A model generated the notes under the pieces. The model was not told where the DNA came from, did no database searches, and saw only the letters and a list, made by a program, of their open reading frames with translations. Below, in pieces: positions 42,434 to 49,929 of a DNA stretch of 64,000 bases; positions within the stretch are counted from its first letter, which is position 1, and every line of letters begins with the position of its first letter. The position numbers were made by a program, and so were the translations under genes. This stretch comes from Thalassospira sp. MCCC 1A03138 (GTDB lineage Bacteria; Pseudomonadota; Alphaproteobacteria; Rhodospirillales; Thalassospiraceae): the NCBI RefSeq assembly GCF_002115785.1, contig NZ_JFJY01000001.1, positions 186,001 to 250,000 of the forward strand, in the 5' to 3' direction.

Positions 42434-43249
42434 TTACTCTTTGGCCCGGATGCAGCTCACCCCGGCATCGTCAACAAGCACCGCCCCCTGGCTCATGGAA
42501 TTGTTGACGAAATGTGCGGCATGGTCGCCGTGCCAGGTAATGTCGGACTGCACGTCCGCCCCAATCGCATGACCAATGGCGGTTCTGTGATACCAGAAGC
42601 ACGACCGGATGCCTTCCGCCACCGGAAGCCCCGAATGCGGCATCCACAGCGTGCCAAGCCAACGTTTGGCCTGCGTGCCCTTCCACGGCAGATCATCATC
42701 ACCAACATAATCGGCATTGGAAAATTCCGGAATCTGCAGCAATTCCGACCACTGTTTCCAGCCGACAATCGCATAACGCTGCCCGTCATCGGGCACATCG
42801 CGGTTGCCCATGCCTTCAAAGGCTGCCATCACCTTGCCAAGGGTCAACCCGGTATCATTGTGATCAATAAGCTCCTCGCCGCTTGCCAGCGCATTGATGA
42901 TCAGATCATCGGTCTTGCGACCCAGCGCATAAGCCCCGGCATTGGCCAGAACCATCTTTTCATCGTGATTGGTCTTAAGCTCGTCCAGCGCATCGACCCA
43001 GTCACCGGCATAATAATCGCGAAGGTCACAGCGCACCGCCTCATGTTCGGCATTCATCACCGGCACCTTGCCATGGCGTGCCTTGGTGGTCGCCTTGCCC
43101 TTGCCGACTTTCTGAAAAACCGTACTGGCCCCCTTCACACTGTTTTTGACCCGCACCGTATTACGAAGCTTTGATCCCATCCGCTGATAGGCCTGATGCA
43201 CATCGGCCTGGAAATGATCGACAAAGCTTTTATCGATTGTCACGCTCAT
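42434..43249 (-). CDS. Phage major capsid protein
   Basis: A 271-residue protein. It has the phrases SFVDHFQADVHQAYQRMGSK, GASTVFQKVGKGKATTKARHG, AEHEAVRCDLRDYYAGDWVD and ANAGAYALGRKTDDLIINAL, which resemble major capsid proteins of podoviruses infecting marine alphaproteobacteria, and it occupies the capsid position after the scaffold. AGAAGGAT precedes the ATG at 43249, which decides the start. An HK97-type fold is expected but cannot be proven here. The end carries QGAVLVDDAGVSCIRAKE, typical of such capsids. Confidence 0.83.
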   Translation of the reverse strand: MSVTIDKSFVDHFQADVHQAYQRMGSKLRNTVRVKNSVKGASTVFQKVGKGKATTKARHGKVPVMNAEHEAVRCDLRDYYAGDWVDALDELKTNHDEKMVLANAGAYALGRKTDDLIINALASGEELIDHNDTGLTLGKVMAAFEGMGNRDVPDDGQRYAIVGWKQWSELLQIPEFSNADYVGDDDLPWKGTQAKRWLGTLWMPHSGLPVAEGIRSCFWYHRTAIGHAIGADVQSDITWHGDHAAHFVNNSMSQGAVLVDDAGVSCIRAKE

Positions 43250-43481
43250 TGGTTTTGTATCCTTCTGCCCTAAAACAATTTTCCGACCACAGTGGCGATG
43301 AAACAGCCCGACAGCGCGGCAAATCAGGCAATTCCGCCTTATTTGCACCCCGAACCGGTCATCTTGCGGTCATGGTTGAGTGGTTTGGTGTTGTCGTTCG
43401 GAACCCCGCCTGCTCGGCCGGTTTCGAACACCTGTCCGGTTTGGCCGGACCTGTTGCAAAATTGATGATCTGGAGTTTGCG

Positions 43482-44282
43482 TTGCGCGCAAAACTGTTTG
43501 CCACCATCGCCCTGATCGGGATTGGGGCAGCGGGTTATACCCTGCTGCCCTATACCCCTGTTCCCGGCTATTTTAACGATTTCACCAGCCGGGTTTCGGC
43601 CCTTGCCGGGTTTGGTGCGGAAAATATCCGCAACCGGGTTCTGCCCGATCTCGAAGCCGAACTGTCCAACGCCGACCTGGCAATTGGCGCACCGGTTTTC
43701 GTCCGCGTCTTCAATGCCGATCGCGATATCGAAGTCTGGCTCAAGGCAAACAACCGTTACCGCCTGTTTACCCGCTATAATTTCTGCGATGCCGATGCCA
43801 TTACCCATGCCAGTGACGGCGATGGCAACTCCACCGGTGCCGATAGTGCCACCATCGGCAATGCTGCCGATCTTGGCGTTTACCATGTCACGCGCGACGA
43901 CCTTGCCCCCAACAGCCCGCATCACCTTGAAATCGCCCTGACCCCGTTAACATCCGGCACACCCGAGGATATCGAGCAACAGGCCCAAACCGGCCAACCC
44001 GCCCTTCGCGGCAATTGCGAGGGCACGGGCGGCATCGCCCTTGAAAACGGCGATATCGAACCGGTCTATATGCTGATCGATACGGCCCTTCGCGCCGGTC
44101 AGGCACAGGTGCCCGTCCATATCTTTGAAAAACGCCAGAACATGGATGATGCCGTGACCCTCACCGAAGACGCCTTTGCCAGCGTCCCGGCACCGGGGCT
44201 TTATGACGTTTACGCAGCGTTTGAGCGCACCCGCATCCCCCCCGAAGTCCAGAAAACCGATGGCCGCTATCAGGTGAACTAG
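43482..44282 (+). CDS. YafK-like L,D-transpeptidase homologue without its catalytic Cys
   Basis: A 266-residue envelope protein with an N-terminal membrane or signal segment (LFATIALIGIGAAGYTLL). It aligns from end to end with YafK/DpaA-type proteins: IGAPVFVRVFNADRDIEVWL, YRLFTRYNFC, GVYHVTRDDLAPNS, PVYMLIDTALRAGQAQVPVH and RTRIPPEVQKTDGRY. Where the family has HGDCVSIGCYAM, this protein has RGNCEGTGGIAL: both the catalytic Cys and the nearby His are gone. It should be inactive as an enzyme. It starts at TTG 43482 with TGGAG upstream, and overlaps the end of the scaffold gene. Confidence 0.8.
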   Translation: MRAKLFATIALIGIGAAGYTLLPYTPVPGYFNDFTSRVSALAGFGAENIRNRVLPDLEAELSNADLAIGAPVFVRVFNADRDIEVWLKANNRYRLFTRYNFCDADAITHASDGDGNSTGADSATIGNAADLGVYHVTRDDLAPNSPHHLEIALTPLTSGTPEDIEQQAQTGQPALRGNCEGTGGIALENGDIEPVYMLIDTALRAGQAQVPVHIFEKRQNMDDAVTLTEDAFASVPAPGLYDVYAAFERTRIPPEVQKTDGRYQVN

Positions 44283-44980
44283 GAAATGCCATGCAGGCGG
44301 TCAAAACCTGCCTGCACCTCGGCCACCATCGCCGGATCACGGTCGCGCCAGTATCGCGGATCATTCATTTTCGCCCGGATATCAGCGCGTAAATCACCTG
44401 TCGCATCGCTTGGCCGTCCGGCACTCAATCCCGGCTCCGCCCCGCCGCTCATCAACCGATGAATACTGCGCACCCCATCTGCCGTTTGGCACAGAACCTC
44501 AAACGCCGCCTCCGGCAGGTTCTCGCGCCCCCATTTCTCAATCCGCGGCGCGATCCGCTTCCAGTTCTCCGCCCCGCCAAACTCGGCCACCAGGGCGGCC
44601 CGATCCGTGGCACGTTTGCCTGCGCCCTCAACCTCGCAGATTAACGGCCCGATCACCTCGGCCGCCAGATCATAAACAAGCTGCGCCTGCGCCCCGCTAA
44701 ATCCCGCTTCATGCAAACGCGCATTCACCGCCGGATCAACCGCCCCCAACACTTCATCAACCGCAATCTCGTAGCCGTCGGGCGTTTCGGGAATGCTGGC
44801 CGGATCAAGGGCCGTGATGGCTTCACCGACCTCAACCTCACCTTCCGGCAAGGCCTCAACATCAGAAACCACATCTTCCAACACCTCAGGCAGGCCACCC
44901 GCCGCATCAGCCGGGCGCAACAGATTACCCTCTGCTCCGTGCCCGGCTTCTGACCGTGCCGGGTTCTGCTCAATAGTCAT
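44279..44980 (-). CDS. Phage scaffolding protein
   Basis: A 233-residue acidic protein. It shows a low-complexity acidic N-terminal part (LEDVVSDVEALPEGEVEVGE), then a PETPDGYEIAVDEVLGAVDP motif seen in podovirus scaffolds, followed by an all-helical region (AQLVYDLAAEVIGPLICEVE, FGGAENWKRIAPRIEKWGRE and FEVLCQTADGVRSIHRLM). It lies between portal and capsid, as expected. It probably guides procapsid assembly and leaves afterwards. Confidence 0.82.
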   Translation of the reverse strand: MTIEQNPARSEAGHGAEGNLLRPADAAGGLPEVLEDVVSDVEALPEGEVEVGEAITALDPASIPETPDGYEIAVDEVLGAVDPAVNARLHEAGFSGAQAQLVYDLAAEVIGPLICEVEGAGKRATDRAALVAEFGGAENWKRIAPRIEKWGRENLPEAAFEVLCQTADGVRSIHRLMSGGAEPGLSAGRPSDATGDLRADIRAKMNDPRYWRDRDPAMVAEVQAGFDRLHGIS

Positions 44981-45075
44981 GATGCACTCTCCCCTCTCCG
45001 CGCAGCTTCTTTGCTGCCCGGTTCCTGTTCATAAAGTTACGGTTTTCCTGATTAACGCTACGCGCGGCACCAAGT

Positions 45076-45180
45076 CTGGATTCCCGCGTTCGCGGGAATG
45101 ACGGTTGGAGAGAATGATACCGCCCCAACCTCTCCCGTCACCACACCCACCCCGTCACTCCCGCGAACGCGGGAGTCCAT
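45076..45180. repeat. REPIN: inverted pair of REP-like elements
   Basis: A reverse element at 45076-45103 and a forward element at 45153-45180 lie in the 562-base gap between the scaffold and Bbp19-like genes. This pair and the next one belong to a larger tandem duplication. Confidence 0.83.
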
Positions 45181-45287
45181 CGAGCCGCATGCGCCAAACT
45201 TACATCAAGCACCCCACCTTCACAGGCACAAGCAGCGCCGAACCAAAAGCAGTAACGGGCAACCTTACCCCTATCTGCCGTGCATTC

Positions 45288-45320
45288 TTTTACGCTGCCC
45301 CTTGCAAGCTCCGACCATCA
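45288..45320 (-). pseudogene. Relic of the 3' end of the Bbp19-like gene
   Basis: TTTTACGCTGCCCCTTGCAAG at this place matches the antisense of the last codons of the intact Bbp19-like gene around 45568-45590. It is part of a tandem duplication of about 280 bases (roughly 45076-45320 and 45363-45600), which also carries the phrases GCATGCGCCAAACT and CTTCACAGGCA in both copies. The gap 44981-45542 holds no intact gene that I can see. Confidence 0.65.
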
Positions 45321-45362
45321 TCCGCCGCCTTAAGCACCAAATAGTGGACGCGGCACCGCTGT

Positions 45363-45449
45363 CTGGATTCCCGCCTTCGCGGGAATGACGACTGGAACGA
45401 ATAGTCGCGCCTAACCCTCTCCGTCACTCCCGCGAACGCGGGAGTCCAT
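45363..45449. repeat. REPIN: second inverted pair of the duplicated block
   Basis: A reverse element at 45363-45390 and a forward element at 45422-45449. The spacer (ACTGGAACGAATAGTCGCGCC) differs from that of the first pair, so the two have diverged since duplication. Confidence 0.83.
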
Positions 45450-45542
45450 CGGGCTGCATGCGCCAAACTGGCATCAAACACACCACCCACCCTAGCTTCA
45501 CAGGCAAAGGCACCGCCGGAACCACCAACAGAAAGAGCAACC

Positions 45543-45809
45543 TCACCCTTTATCCGCCGCGCCTCCGTTTACGCTGCCCCTTGCAAGCCGCGTCATTTGC
45601 AAAACCAGCGCCCGCTGCCCTTCACGCATCCAGATCGCCCGATCCGGGCTTTGCGGACCAAGTGCGGTTTTGATGATGCTACGTTCAAGCTCCACCAGAA
45701 CCTTCTGCCCCGCACTCGTGCCAAAACATTGCCGCCAATGGGCCCGATCCACCTCTTCGGTTTCGTCGGCGGCGGACGCCAAGCCCTCAAACCAGTCCCA
45801 GCCATTCAT
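45543..45809 (-). CDS. Bbp19-like small phage protein
   Basis: An 88-residue protein that reads HWRQCFGTSAGQKVLVELER, then RAIWMREGQRALVLQMTRLA, the pattern of the Bbp19-like phage family (a Cys-Phe-x-T-x-x-G-x-x-VL opening and an EGxR-x-LV end). Its start overlaps the portal gene stop by four bases (ATGA). The role is unknown to me, but it is commonly found beside podovirus portal genes. Its 3' end has been copied into the intergenic DNA downstream. Confidence 0.75.
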   Translation of the reverse strand: MNGWDWFEGLASAADETEEVDRAHWRQCFGTSAGQKVLVELERSIIKTALGPQSPDRAIWMREGQRALVLQMTRLARGSVNGGAADKG

Positions 45810-47503
45810 ACCGCATCCTCCAAAACGCCCGCCTCTAGTGATGCCTCAACCGGCAAAACCGGCATCATCGGCCGGAGCAAATGGTCCGGCACCCCGAACT
45901 GATCGGCAAGCCAGCGGACCATGTGCGGCATGTCGACCTCGCCCAGCGCCTCCGGCCCCAGCGTCGCAATACGTGATAACCAATCCATCGCCTGCCCGGC
46001 CTGTACCCGTTTGGGCAACTGCGCCAGCGGCGCGCTATGGCGCAACTGCACGACATCGCCATCAAGGGGCATATCGGGCAACTCGCCGCGCCGCACCAGA
46101 ATATGGATCGCACGGCGAATAAGCGGATAAAGCAGTTCCGCCTGCAACCGCCCATAAGTCGCCCCCAGCAACCGGGCATTTTCCGATGCCCGTTCCAGAA
46201 CCTCGGTCGCGGTCATGCCCGGATGGTCACTTTGCCCCAGGCGGTCGGCCAGCAGGCACCGCCGGATGCGATCGCGCAAATCGGACAGCACCAGATCGGA
46301 AACATCAAACCGCCCCGGCGCATCAAGCGGCGTTAACCCCGCCGAGCCGACCGCCTTCGGGATGATGCTTCCCGGTACAAGCCGGATCGCCGCCGGGTTC
46401 AAAACCCCGTCATCATCGGCCTGCCAGATGCCCGTCACCGCGATGGATGCGTTTTTAAGCACCAGCTCCACCACCTTGTTCGCCGTCTTGATATCCGGCA
46501 GCGCCTTCATCACCGGCGACCTGCCATAAACCTCGCCCGGTGCCTTCATCCAGCGAAACGCGATATAGGGCGACACCTCAAACCGGTCCCGATGAATCAC
46601 CCCATCTTCGCCTGCCGAACCGCCAGAAACCTGCCCACCATCCTCAAAAAACACGCAAAGCTGATAACCGCCAAACGCCCCCGGATCGGGCAAAACCGCC
46701 TCGACCACCGCATAACGTTTCGGGCTCTCCCCCGCATCCCGGTCATCCCTTGGCAATTTCGCCTCCGGCCATTGCCGGGCGATCTCGTCCCGGGTTAGCG
46801 ACAGCTTGCGAAACACCGCATCCATTCTGCCATCATGGCTTTCCTCGAACGCCACGTCTCGAAGCGGCACCGCGCCAAACCGAAACGCCGACGGGCTTAA
46901 AAAATCATCCGCCTCAAGCCGAAGGCACGCCGTCCCCGCCGTCACCAGATCAAGAAACGCCTGATGCATCTCGACCGCAAAATTGGACCGGTCAAAATGC
47001 CCCTGCAAAATGCTCGCGGCCCTTGCAAGCCGCGCGGTCAGAATGTCCCGATCCGCATCCGCCACATTGCCGCCCGGCTCAAACGTGAACCAGCCACCGC
47101 TCGGCGGGGTGATTTCCGCCATCAGGCTGGCCGCAAGCTGCTCGACCGCATCCGGGGCCGTGGCATCAAACACCCGGTCAAATTTCTTTTCCCCACCCGA
47201 TGCAACCGGTTGCTCGCTCGCACCGTTGCGTTGCGGCAGGGCGAATTCATAACATTCCTGCCAATGGCGCATCCAACCGCGCTTCTGCCCCATCGCCGCC
47301 CGGAACCGGGCCCGCAAATCGGCAATCGCAATCGTGCCGGTTTTGGTTCCGGCATTGCGGCCTGCCCCGGCGCTCGCCCCCACACCCGCACCTGCTCCAA
47401 GGCGGCCCACCGGCTCCTTCGCCATCCGGCCAAATCTCGCCGTCGTCTGGTCTGCCCTCGACGGGCGGACCGGGCGCGCTTTGCGGTTCTGCCGTTCTGT
47501 CAT
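45806..47503 (-). CDS. Phage portal (head-tail connector), T7 gp8-like
   Basis: A 565-residue protein. The podovirus connector pattern is clear: GWMRHWQECYEFALPQRNGA at the start of the domain, RVFDATAPDAVEQLAASLMA, ITPPSGGWFTFEPGG, EVYGRSPVMKALPDIKTANK and LERASENARLLGATYGRLQAELLYPLI. The first 60 residues are a basic, Gly/Ala-rich extension. It forms the ring at the capsid vertex through which DNA passes. It is preceded by a small gene three bases away and followed by the Bbp19-like gene with overlap. Confidence 0.88.
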   Translation of the reverse strand: MTERQNRKARPVRPSRADQTTARFGRMAKEPVGRLGAGAGVGASAGAGRNAGTKTGTIAIADLRARFRAAMGQKRGWMRHWQECYEFALPQRNGASEQPVASGGEKKFDRVFDATAPDAVEQLAASLMAEITPPSGGWFTFEPGGNVADADRDILTARLARAASILQGHFDRSNFAVEMHQAFLDLVTAGTACLRLEADDFLSPSAFRFGAVPLRDVAFEESHDGRMDAVFRKLSLTRDEIARQWPEAKLPRDDRDAGESPKRYAVVEAVLPDPGAFGGYQLCVFFEDGGQVSGGSAGEDGVIHRDRFEVSPYIAFRWMKAPGEVYGRSPVMKALPDIKTANKVVELVLKNASIAVTGIWQADDDGVLNPAAIRLVPGSIIPKAVGSAGLTPLDAPGRFDVSDLVLSDLRDRIRRCLLADRLGQSDHPGMTATEVLERASENARLLGATYGRLQAELLYPLIRRAIHILVRRGELPDMPLDGDVVQLRHSAPLAQLPKRVQAGQAMDWLSRIATLGPEALGEVDMPHMVRWLADQFGVPDHLLRPMMPVLPVEASLEAGVLEDAV

Positions 47504-47506
47504 CGC

Positions 47507-47749
47507 CTAGTCCCCCAAAAGATTTTTGCCGCCCGCCGCACGGTCGATCCGGTCCGAAAGCAACCCGCGAAACCCCGTGCCGATCAGTCCGGCCCGGCCA
47601 TAGCGTCGCCGCTCCAGCGCCTCGGACCTCGCCCGTCGCGCCGCTTCTGCCGCACTTTCCACGTCATCGACGGACGGCGGGTTTGCGGACGAACTGGTGG
47701 CAATTGGTGGTGGCGCTGCTGGTTTTGGTGTCGAAAACAGACTGCCCAT
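47507..47749 (-). CDS. Small phage protein upstream of the portal gene
   Basis: An 80-residue protein. It starts MGSLFSTPKPAAPPPIATSS, a Pro/Ala-rich and disordered part, followed by a charged helix (EAARRARSEALERRRYGRAG) and RGLLSDRIDRAAGGKNLLGD. Genes of this kind, with a MGxLFxxPKP opening, regularly lie before podovirus portal genes, but the role is not known to me. AAAGGG lies before the ATG. It is the first gene of the portal transcript, after two terminators. Confidence 0.72.
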   Translation of the reverse strand: MGSLFSTPKPAAPPPIATSSSANPPSVDDVESAAEAARRARSEALERRRYGRAGLIGTGFRGLLSDRIDRAAGGKNLLGD

Positions 47750-47823
47750 GATGCCCTTTTGCCTCCCTCTGCCTCATCCCATAGACGGGACCTGAAAAAC
47801 CAAATGCCCCAAACCGGGCCCTA

Positions 47824-47890
47824 AAACAAAAAAGCCCCAAGCCGGGGCCAGAAACAAAAACGCCCGCAACGCGATGAAGCGATGCGGGCG
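47824..47890 (-). terminator. Two tandem terminators before the portal operon
   Basis: On the minus strand, first CGCCCGC/GCGGGCG with TTTTTG following (47851-47890), then GCCCC/GGGGC with TTTTTTGTTTT following (47824-47849). They insulate the portal operon from the gene pair upstream. Confidence 0.82.
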
Positions 47891-47937
47891 CAGTTGTGGT
47901 GTTGACTTCTCCCTTATGGCACAGAAAAAAGAACAAA

Positions 47938-48444
47938 TCAAGAACATTTTTCAGAAAAAAACACTCTCCCACGATAAGCCTTTGTTTCCGCACGTTTAAT
48001 CGCGCAAAAAAGTTGATGCGGCGTCACGATCCAGAACCCGGAAATGCCCAGCAACCGTTTGACGAACTCGACACAGGTAAACGCGCCCAACCGCACCCGC
48101 CTTGGCACTTCCACCGGATAACTGACCCAGATGCAGTCAAATCCGCGCGCCCGGTAATGGGCTTCGGGGTCAAACAGAACCGAATATTGCCAGACATCGC
48201 ACGCCACACGATGGCTTTGCGGATCAAGGCAGATCCACTCCCCGGCACGTCCGCCCGACATCAGCACGAAACAATGCCGGAAACCGGGTTTCAGCCACCG
48301 CAAAAGCCGCTTTTCGGGTGCATCGGCAAACACGACAAGCACATCACGCATGACGGGTTCGGTTGGCGGATTTGCACCCGGATATGCGGGCTGTTTCACT
48401 GCTGCCAAAGCAGGTGTGATCGCCTCTCGGGTCAAAGTCTGCAT
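47938..48444 (-). CDS. Phage-cluster protein, permuted NlpC/P60-like candidate
   Basis: A 168-residue protein. The order of candidate catalytic residues is permuted: His in LKPGFRHCFVLM comes before Cys in LGAFTCVEFVKRLLGI, as in permuted papain-fold peptidases and amidases of the YiiX/NlpC-P60 type. A TPHQLFCAIKRA segment ends the domain. It has no signal peptide. It could be a peptidase or wall-modifying virion enzyme. It overlaps the upstream gene by 13 bases, so the two are coupled. Confidence 0.62.
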   Translation of the reverse strand: MQTLTREAITPALAAVKQPAYPGANPPTEPVMRDVLVVFADAPEKRLLRWLKPGFRHCFVLMSGGRAGEWICLDPQSHRVACDVWQYSVLFDPEAHYRARGFDCIWVSYPVEVPRRVRLGAFTCVEFVKRLLGISGFWIVTPHQLFCAIKRAETKAYRGRVFFSEKCS

Positions 48445-48872
48445 GGCGGCAATTCCCCCGTCATTTTGATCATTTTCTCGGGATGGTGAAAGGCATCCTC
48501 GGCCCCCGGAAGGACGATATCACGCGCAATCAGCACATCCTGCAAGGCCGCCATGGCATCGCACCAAAGGTCATATTTCGGCTTTTCACGCCCATCGCGC
48601 GGATCGGGCGTGCGTTCCACCAGCCCGTAATATTCGATCACCTGCAAATGCCGGTCATCCAGCACATTTTCACGCCGAAGCCGCATGACCGCGTTATAGA
48701 TATCATCCGGGTCGCACGGGCGCACAACGTCGCTGGCATCGGCCACCACACGCGCCCCTTCGATCCGTGACGCCTGGCACCGCACAAACCAGAACCACGC
48801 CTGCATGGCACTGGAAAACGGGGTCGTCACGCGGTCCGCTATTGGCTTGGGAAAAAGTCTCTGTTCACTCAT
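48432..48872 (-). CDS. Conserved-looking protein of unknown function at the head of the phage cluster
   Basis: A 146-residue protein. Highlights are RVTTPFSSAMQAWFWFVRCQ, DPDDIYNAVMRLRRENVLDD, HLQVIEYYGLVERTPDPRDG and KYDLWCDAMAALQDVLIARD. The ILD-like turn and the long helices would suit a small DNA-binding regulator, but I do not recognise the family. GCAGGAGG lies before the ATG at 48872. As the first gene of the minus-strand cluster it is a candidate regulator of the phage genes. Confidence 0.6.
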   Translation of the reverse strand: MSEQRLFPKPIADRVTTPFSSAMQAWFWFVRCQASRIEGARVVADASDVVRPCDPDDIYNAVMRLRRENVLDDRHLQVIEYYGLVERTPDPRDGREKPKYDLWCDAMAALQDVLIARDIVLPGAEDAFHHPEKMIKMTGELPPCRL

Positions 48873-49219
48873 TTCGCCCTCCTGCTGAACTGCCTGTCTC
48901 GCATCAACACCCCGAAAAAGCGTGCAAATCTCCCTTTTGCGCATCATCGACTGCGCAAAACCGCCAATTGCCGGATATGTAAAGATTGCCAACGTGATAC
49001 GTGCAAAACCCGGCTTATATGCCGTTTTCCGCCATTCTGACCGCATCAAAGCTATTTCCGGATGCACTTCCGGTGTTGATCCACAAGCTATAATCCCTTT
49101 TTGTTCTCATTGTAAAGGATTAATTTCCTATTACGCGAACGCCCGCAAAAATGCTCGACTTGGCGGTCACCGGATGAATAATGGCCTTACAGATATCCGC
49201 AACCAGACGAGAGACTCCC

Positions 49220-49507
49220 ATGAGCTGGGCCAGCATCAAAATGACGGAACAGGAAGCAATGGGAATATCGACCGATTTTGTCGATGCGTTTGAAAAGCTG
49301 TTCATTGCCGCCAGAAAACCGCGTGACGCCGCCCTTTTCTGCTCGCGCGAACTGGGGCCGGATGACGCGTTTTTCCTCTCCCCCGGCGCGCAGAAAATTG
49401 CCGCCTCCCTGCTCGCACTCCGCCCGGCCACGAAATGCAAGGCGCCGTCGAAAAAGGATGTGATCCTGCTGGCAGGCCACGATGACGGGATTGCGCTTCT
49501 GCGCTAA
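49220..49507 (+). CDS. Small protein of unknown function
   Basis: A 95-residue soluble protein. It begins MSWASIKMTEQEAMGISTDF and ends SKKDVILLAGHDDGIALLR. The middle (LFCSRELGPDDAFFLSPGAQ) has no motif I know. The stretch DAFEKLFIAARKPRDAALFC would suit a helix pair. It diverges from the phage cluster and has host-like base use. The family is not recognised. Confidence 0.55.
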   Translation: MSWASIKMTEQEAMGISTDFVDAFEKLFIAARKPRDAALFCSRELGPDDAFFLSPGAQKIAASLLALRPATKCKAPSKKDVILLAGHDDGIALLR

Positions 49508-49655
49508 TCCCGCGCTCTTCCTGCCCCGTTTCATCACAAAACCGCTTCTGAACTGTCTTCATGGATGCCTGACCGGGGATGCCCGACCGGGCAATTTTCG
49601 ATCACCGGCCATGCGGTCCACTGCATGCCGATCCACTGACAGTCAGGAGTCTCCC

Positions 49656-49850
49656 ATGGCAAATCCCCCGTCCCCGCGTTACGAGCTTTACAAGGACAAG
49701 AAAGGCGAATGGCGCTGGACCTATATCGCGCGCAACGGCCTTAAAATCGCGATGAGCAGCGAGGGCTACAAAGCCAAAGCCGACTGCATCCACAGCATCG
49801 ATCTGCTGAAATCATCGAAAGACGTTCCGGTGCACGACGCCACCGCTTAA
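49656..49850 (+). CDS. DUF1508 (YegP-like) domain protein
   Basis: A 64-residue protein. It is a single DUF1508 unit: RYELYKDKKGEWRWTYIARN, then GLKIAMSSEGYKAKADCIHS. The family normally has one or two such units of about 48 residues, folds as a small beta-alpha domain, and has no known reaction. AGGAG lies before the ATG at 49656. A strong terminator follows. Confidence 0.87.
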   Translation: MANPPSPRYELYKDKKGEWRWTYIARNGLKIAMSSEGYKAKADCIHSIDLLKSSKDVPVHDATA

Positions 49851-49867
49851 GCCCCTCTGCGAAAGAC

Positions 49868-49908
49868 AAAACCCCGGCGCAATCCCGCCCGGGGTTTTGA
49901 TTTTTTTT
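49868..49908. terminator. Bidirectional terminator
   Basis: AAAACCCC and GGGGTTTT pair, with extra GC pairs inside. GATTTTTTTT follows on the plus strand. It serves the DUF1508 gene and probably also the converging LacI gene. Confidence 0.83.
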
Positions 49909-49929
49909 AGCAGGCCGCAAACCATCCGG

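Noticed and set aside
9801..45449. A CRISPR array from the recurring palindromes
   Set aside because: Copies are dispersed singly or in inverted pairs with no regular spacers and no cas genes; they fit REP/REPIN elements.
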